Below are positions 60,518 through 64,000 of a stretch of DNA of 64,000 nt, in pieces. Every line of letters starts with the position of its first letter. The stretch's first letter is position 1. Made by a program: the position numbers and the translations under genes. The stretch spans positions 62,001 to 126,000 of the forward strand of contig CANKZQ010000003.1 in NCBI GenBank assembly GCA_947488345.1, read 5' to 3'. The notes below the pieces were generated by a model that was given only the letters and a program-made list of their open reading frames with translations, was not told the DNA's origin and did not search any database. The DNA is from an uncultured Flavobacteriaceae bacterium. GTDB lineage: Bacteria; Bacteroidota; Bacteroidia; Flavobacteriales; Flavobacteriaceae.

Positions 60518-63223
60518 ATGAAAAAAATTATTACACTTAAAAATCTATTAACCCTTATTTTATCGATCGGATTAATAGCAATTTCAAATGCTCAACTTCA
60601 AAATACGAATTGGTATTTCGGCAATCAAGCTGCCTTGAACTTTAATGACGGAACCTTACCGCCAACTGTTTTAACCAACAGTGCGATAATAGCGAATGGA
60701 AGCTCAGCATCGGTCAGTGATGCTTCTGGGAACCTTCTTTTTTATACAAATGGTTCTGATGTATGGAACAGTAATAATCAAATTATGCCAAATGGTTTTG
60801 GTCTATTTTGTGATACTTCAATGAGTCAATCTGTAATTATCGTTCCAAACCCGTCAAATAACGACGAGTATTATATTATCACAAATCGTGGTAATACCAT
60901 GGGACAAACCGGTCTCTATTACACTATAGTAAGTATGGTTGCTGATGGTGGACTTGGCGACGTAGATAAAACACGAAAAAATGTTTTATTTATGGAAGAG
61001 AATGCTAGCGAGAAATTAACAGTAATCAAAAATCCTGAGGAAGATTCATATTGGCTTGTTTCATTTGCCACGAGTGACGATGTTCTAAAATATGACACTC
61101 TTTATTCATTCAAAATAAACACTTCGGGAATTAACCTTATTGCAGAATCTCTTTTCTCATTTAATACGCAAGATAACATTAATACTGGTGGTCAAATGAA
61201 ATTTTCATCAGATGGAAAAGTTCTTGCTTTGGTGCACAATACCTTCTTAAACAATGGAGAATCGAATGTAGTTACTGGTCTCTTCACATTTAGTTTCGAT
61301 AGTGTCAGTGGCTTATTTTCTTCGAAAAATTCTTCTTTCCTATTAGGAGATTATTTATACGGTAACGGAGTAGAATTTTCTCCGAATAGTAATTTATTAT
61401 ATTTCTCTAGTGTAAATTCTTTTGGGAATTCCTTACAACAGATTGATTTCAAAAACGTCGGAATGGGAAGTTTTTTAAATACTTTATACAGTGGACCTAA
61501 TACAATCTTCGGTCTTCAACTTGGTATTGATAATAAAATATATAGTGTCAGTTCTACTGGTTTTTTGGGTACGATTGACGATCCGGATATAAAAGGTACT
61601 AGTTCTAATTTTGTAGATCAAAATATTGATTTGAATCCTGCAAATGCCATAAAACAACTACCTCAAACTGTTCCTCCCGTTTTTGCATCTACCATGAAGC
61701 TATTAAAGGTTTATAATACATCATATGCAAATGATACTATCACAAAAATAAAAGCCACAAATTCAGGAGTTACTGTATTCGGAATTATTGGTGCTGATAA
61801 TGAAGATAATCTTCCAGGGCTAGGCGATGGTTTTATTGCTGAATATAGCAGTACAAATGATGTTTTAAGCTCTCAGATGCAGCAAATACCATATGCAACT
61901 CCTATTAATATAGAAGAAAATGTTTTTGCTTGGGATACACTCATGGTTGCAAGTACAGACCTCAATGGAAACCCTAATAAAAGTTTTAAACTAAGCAAAT
62001 ATAATAGTAACAATGCACTTGATTTTGAAATTACAACTGTTAATATTAATGAAACTTTAATTGAGGACGCGACCAGCGAACAAACGCTGCTTTTATTTCC
62101 TACTTCTTCATATCAAGACTTTTCTATTGTAGGAAGTACTGGTAGAACTTGGACAAAAAGTGCAACTCAGAATTTCGCACAAGATAGCACGGTTTTCAAT
62201 AAAACGTATAATCTTGCTCGATTTGATAACTCGGGAACGCTCATAAATGTTATTGAATTATTAAATTATAAATGGGCTAGAAATACGACTGGTGGTACCG
62301 ATCTTGTCACATTTCCTGCAAAAATAGTTGGTGACGCAAACAAACTTTACTTTACAGTTACTTCTAGAGACGAAGGCCTCTTTACAGAAAAAGCCACCAT
62401 AAATTTAAATGACGGTCAATCTCACAAAAATGGAGAATGGTTGATTTCCTATGATACTAGAGATAATTCTTATACTCAAGCAAAATTGATAGGTCAAAAT
62501 GGTTCGGTCATCCCAACTGAACTCATATATAATCAGTCAACATTATTCAAGAAACGTAAAAACGATATCTATAAATTAGATGCTAACTTGAATGAAACGG
62601 ATAGTTTGTCTTTCACTAAATTAGAAATATTTGAGACAAACCCTGATGATGGTTCAATGCTTGTGAGAGGTGGTAACAATCGAACTATTAAGAAGATTGA
62701 CATCAACCTAAATGAGGTTTGGTCTAAGACCTTAGGCAAGAAATTCATCATTGAACATGCTTCAGAAGCCGCAAACGGTTCGGTTTATATTAGCGGATCT
62801 TATATTGAAGATGCTCAATTTGATAATCCAGAAACTATAAACTTAGCTCATAATACAGGCACCGATGTTTTCATTGCGCTACTTGACGGATTACCACTTG
62901 ACGTGCCTGAAATGAAAGTCGCTACGTATAGTGAAGAAGCCGATGCCATTCAAGGAATTTCAGAATCGACAAATGTTGAGAAAGAATATATCGCTTATCC
63001 GAATCCTTTCGAAAATAATCTATCCATTACTCCAAATTTAAAATCGAGTTTTATGGTTCAAGTTTTTGACCAAAATGGGAGGTTAGTTTATAAAAAAGAT
63101 TTAAAGAAAGAAAGTAATGAGAATCATTCAATAAATACATCAAGATTTACATCAGGCATGTATTACGTGAAGATTACAGATGAAAATTCTAAAATCATCT
63201 ACAAAAACATTTTAAAGCTATAA
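60518..63223 (+). CDS. Large T9SS-sorted surface protein
   Basis: The 901-residue product has a signal peptide (LLTLILSIGLIAISNAQ) and a C-terminal T9SS type A sorting domain (AYPNPFENNLSITPNL ... FTSGMYYVKITDENSKI). The N-terminal 380 residues resemble a WD40/propeller-type region often seen in flavobacterial surface proteins: NWYFGNQAALNF, SASVSDASGNLLFYTNGSDVW and QMKFSSDGKVLAL. The middle portion (about 390-800) is another beta-rich repeat region without a known family. I chose ATG 60518; the longer frame starts with TTG. It is probably a secreted adhesin or substrate-binding protein. Confidence 0.87.
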   Translation: MKKIITLKNLLTLILSIGLIAISNAQLQNTNWYFGNQAALNFNDGTLPPTVLTNSAIIANGSSASVSDASGNLLFYTNGSDVWNSNNQIMPNGFGLFCDTSMSQSVIIVPNPSNNDEYYIITNRGNTMGQTGLYYTIVSMVADGGLGDVDKTRKNVLFMEENASEKLTVIKNPEEDSYWLVSFATSDDVLKYDTLYSFKINTSGINLIAESLFSFNTQDNINTGGQMKFSSDGKVLALVHNTFLNNGESNVVTGLFTFSFDSVSGLFSSKNSSFLLGDYLYGNGVEFSPNSNLLYFSSVNSFGNSLQQIDFKNVGMGSFLNTLYSGPNTIFGLQLGIDNKIYSVSSTGFLGTIDDPDIKGTSSNFVDQNIDLNPANAIKQLPQTVPPVFASTMKLLKVYNTSYANDTITKIKATNSGVTVFGIIGADNEDNLPGLGDGFIAEYSSTNDVLSSQMQQIPYATPINIEENVFAWDTLMVASTDLNGNPNKSFKLSKYNSNNALDFEITTVNINETLIEDATSEQTLLLFPTSSYQDFSIVGSTGRTWTKSATQNFAQDSTVFNKTYNLARFDNSGTLINVIELLNYKWARNTTGGTDLVTFPAKIVGDANKLYFTVTSRDEGLFTEKATINLNDGQSHKNGEWLISYDTRDNSYTQAKLIGQNGSVIPTELIYNQSTLFKKRKNDIYKLDANLNETDSLSFTKLEIFETNPDDGSMLVRGGNNRTIKKIDINLNEVWSKTLGKKFIIEHASEAANGSVYISGSYIEDAQFDNPETINLAHNTGTDVFIALLDGLPLDVPEMKVATYSEEADAIQGISESTNVEKEYIAYPNPFENNLSITPNLKSSFMVQVFDQNGRLVYKKDLKKESNENHSINTSRFTSGMYYVKITDENSKIIYKNILKL

Positions 63224-63242
63224 CTACGATTTTATTTTGACT

Positions 63243-63271
63243 AAAAAGAGGCCATTATAGGCCTCTTTTTA
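63243..63271. terminator. Bidirectional terminator between convergent genes
   Basis: AAAAAGAGGCC (63243-63253) and GGCCTCTTTTT (63260-63270) form an 11-bp perfect stem around ATTATA, with T-runs on both strands. Confidence 0.9.
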
Positions 63272-63290
63272 GTTTATTTATACGTTTGAA

Positions 63291-64000
63291 TTAACTTAAT
63301 TCTTCATCATAATAGTGCGTAGCATCCTGCAGTAGAATTGACAGCATCTCTTTTTCTTCAGCAATACGTGAATCATCCCAGTCGAGATATTCAACCATAT
63401 CACTAATAACTAAGTCTTTAAATTTCGTTACACTAGCAATATTAAAATAAAGACGACCTGTACGACGTACAAAGAAATCTGCTAAACTATTTGTCATTTC
63501 GTGATGTACACAATACCATAACTCAGCGCGTATTAATCTTTCTTCCATTGTTTCATTGGCGAAAAAATCAGCCTTATTCAACACTATATCGGCTTGCTTT
63601 CCATAGGTAGTCGTTAAATACCAAGCATCATATGTATCAGTAACACCTGCAACCTTTAGCCTATTTTCAAGCTCTTTTTGATAGGCACTAACTTCTTTTA
63701 CTGTTTGCATCGGTTGCGAAGTCAATGCTATTTTTTCGGTATCTGTCTTCTTAAATTTTGATCTACGTTTAGCGCTCATTGATTTTAGCACTACCTCAAT
63801 TACTCGATGCGCCATTTTCCGGTATCCTGTCAATTTTCCTCCAGCAATGGAAATCAGTCCACTTTCAGAAACAAAAGTCTCATCCTTTCGGGACAATTCT
63901 GAGGGATCCTTTTTATCTTCATGAATTAGGGGCCTTAAACCTGCCCAATTAGATTCCACATCATTTATAGTCGCCTTTACCGTCGGAAAAGTTTTGTTGA
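63291..64000 (-). CDS. glpD: Glycerol-3-phosphate dehydrogenase (FAD), C-terminal part
   Basis: The open frame continues to the right edge, so the 5' part of the gene lies outside. The visible portion of about 235 residues covers the end of the FAD domain (ATINDVESNWAGLRPL, ISIAGGKLTGYRKMAHR with the FAD-binding GGKLTGYR) and the C-terminal helical domain of GlpD (AELWYCVHHEMTNSLADF, VRRTGRLYF). The enzyme oxidises glycerol-3-phosphate to dihydroxyacetone phosphate and passes electrons to quinone. A GTG at about 63957 only mimics a start; the frame is open upstream of it. Confidence 0.9.
   Translation of the reverse strand, partial: NKTFPTVKATINDVESNWAGLRPLIHEDKKDPSELSRKDETFVSESGLISIAGGKLTGYRKMAHRVIEVVLKSMSAKRRSKFKKTDTEKIALTSQPMQTVKEVSAYQKELENRLKVAGVTDTYDAWYLTTTYGKQADIVLNKADFFANETMEERLIRAELWYCVHHEMTNSLADFFVRRTGRLYFNIASVTKFKDLVISDMVEYLDWDDSRIAEEKEMLSILLQDATHYYDEELS

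Noticed and set aside
63957-64000. GTG start for the GlpD-like gene near the right edge
   Set aside because: The frame stays open upstream to the window edge with residues that fit the GlpD FAD domain, so the gene is truncated by the window rather than starting there.

Overview
The window is a continuous stretch of AT-rich Bacteroidota chromosome, almost certainly from a marine member of the Flavobacteriaceae. Several things point there: TonB-dependent (SusC-like) receptors, two proteins with T9SS C-terminal sorting domains, an XrtF exosortase pair, short PurH and archaeal-type ProRS, HYC_CC_PP and DUF6090-like proteins, near absence of Shine-Dalgarno sequences, and repeated matches to the Bacteroidota promoter (TTG, 19-20 nt, TAnnTTTG). 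No rRNA, CRISPR array, transposase or integrase is visible.

Layout. 1-2614: end of an upstream gene, then secG and groES-groEL. 2688-5346: secreted or envelope proteins (two-motif retropepsin-like protein, triple glycogen-binding-like protein, DUF6090-like protein). 5396-10870 (minus): a probable copper/heavy-metal envelope cluster (metal-binding lipoprotein, secreted HMA protein, TonB receptor, HYC_CC_PP protein, HMA-MauE fusion) ending in an NDH-2 type dehydrogenase. 10928-11943 (minus): exosortase XrtF and its partner; 11957-12873: fRMsr and DinB-like genes. 12957-20119: purH and the mreBCD-mrdA-rodA cell-shape operon. 20125-22520 (minus): a small protein, rpsT, tRNA-Glu and proS. 22624-25303: a strange Gly/Trp- then Arg/Ser-rich lipoprotein and a FadL-like porin. 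25382-28167: a tiny ORF with its own terminator, a UDG-like protein, a HEAT protein, an ECF sigma factor and a membrane partner. 28242-33174 (minus): odhA and odhB with an M23 peptidase gene between them. 33365-34758: tRNA-Asn with a duplicated 3' end, and a lipoprotein sugar isomerase/epimerase.

The most interesting part is 35041-59069. It opens with a compact operon encoding a response regulator, an H-NOX haem protein, a soluble PAS histidine kinase, an Hpt protein and a LytTR regulator. These supply every step of a nitric-oxide-sensing phosphorelay as separate proteins. A T9SS surface protein follows. Then comes an exopolysaccharide-like locus: a TPR/YaiO outer-membrane protein, a STAS protein, a receiver domain fused to a GT2 glycosyltransferase, a Wzx-like flippase, a GT4, a GH5-like hydrolase, an Ig-like secreted protein and a 1030-residue GT-C-like membrane protein. 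A TPR kinase with its NarL-type regulator, a 55-residue lipoprotein and a LytTR protein with a degenerate receiver follow. My inference is that NO/redox signalling here controls a surface polysaccharide or biofilm system, with one glycosyltransferase possibly gated directly by phosphorylation.

59235-64000 holds an unknown secreted protein, a large T9SS-sorted surface protein and the C-terminal part of a GlpD-like glycerol-3-phosphate dehydrogenase running off the right edge. Notable non-coding structure: a 56-bp perfect palindrome (42219-42274), a candidate structured small RNA (about 39141-39275), a TGTGA-N6-TCACA box before the ECF sigma gene, and the 65-bp tRNA-Asn 3'-end duplication.
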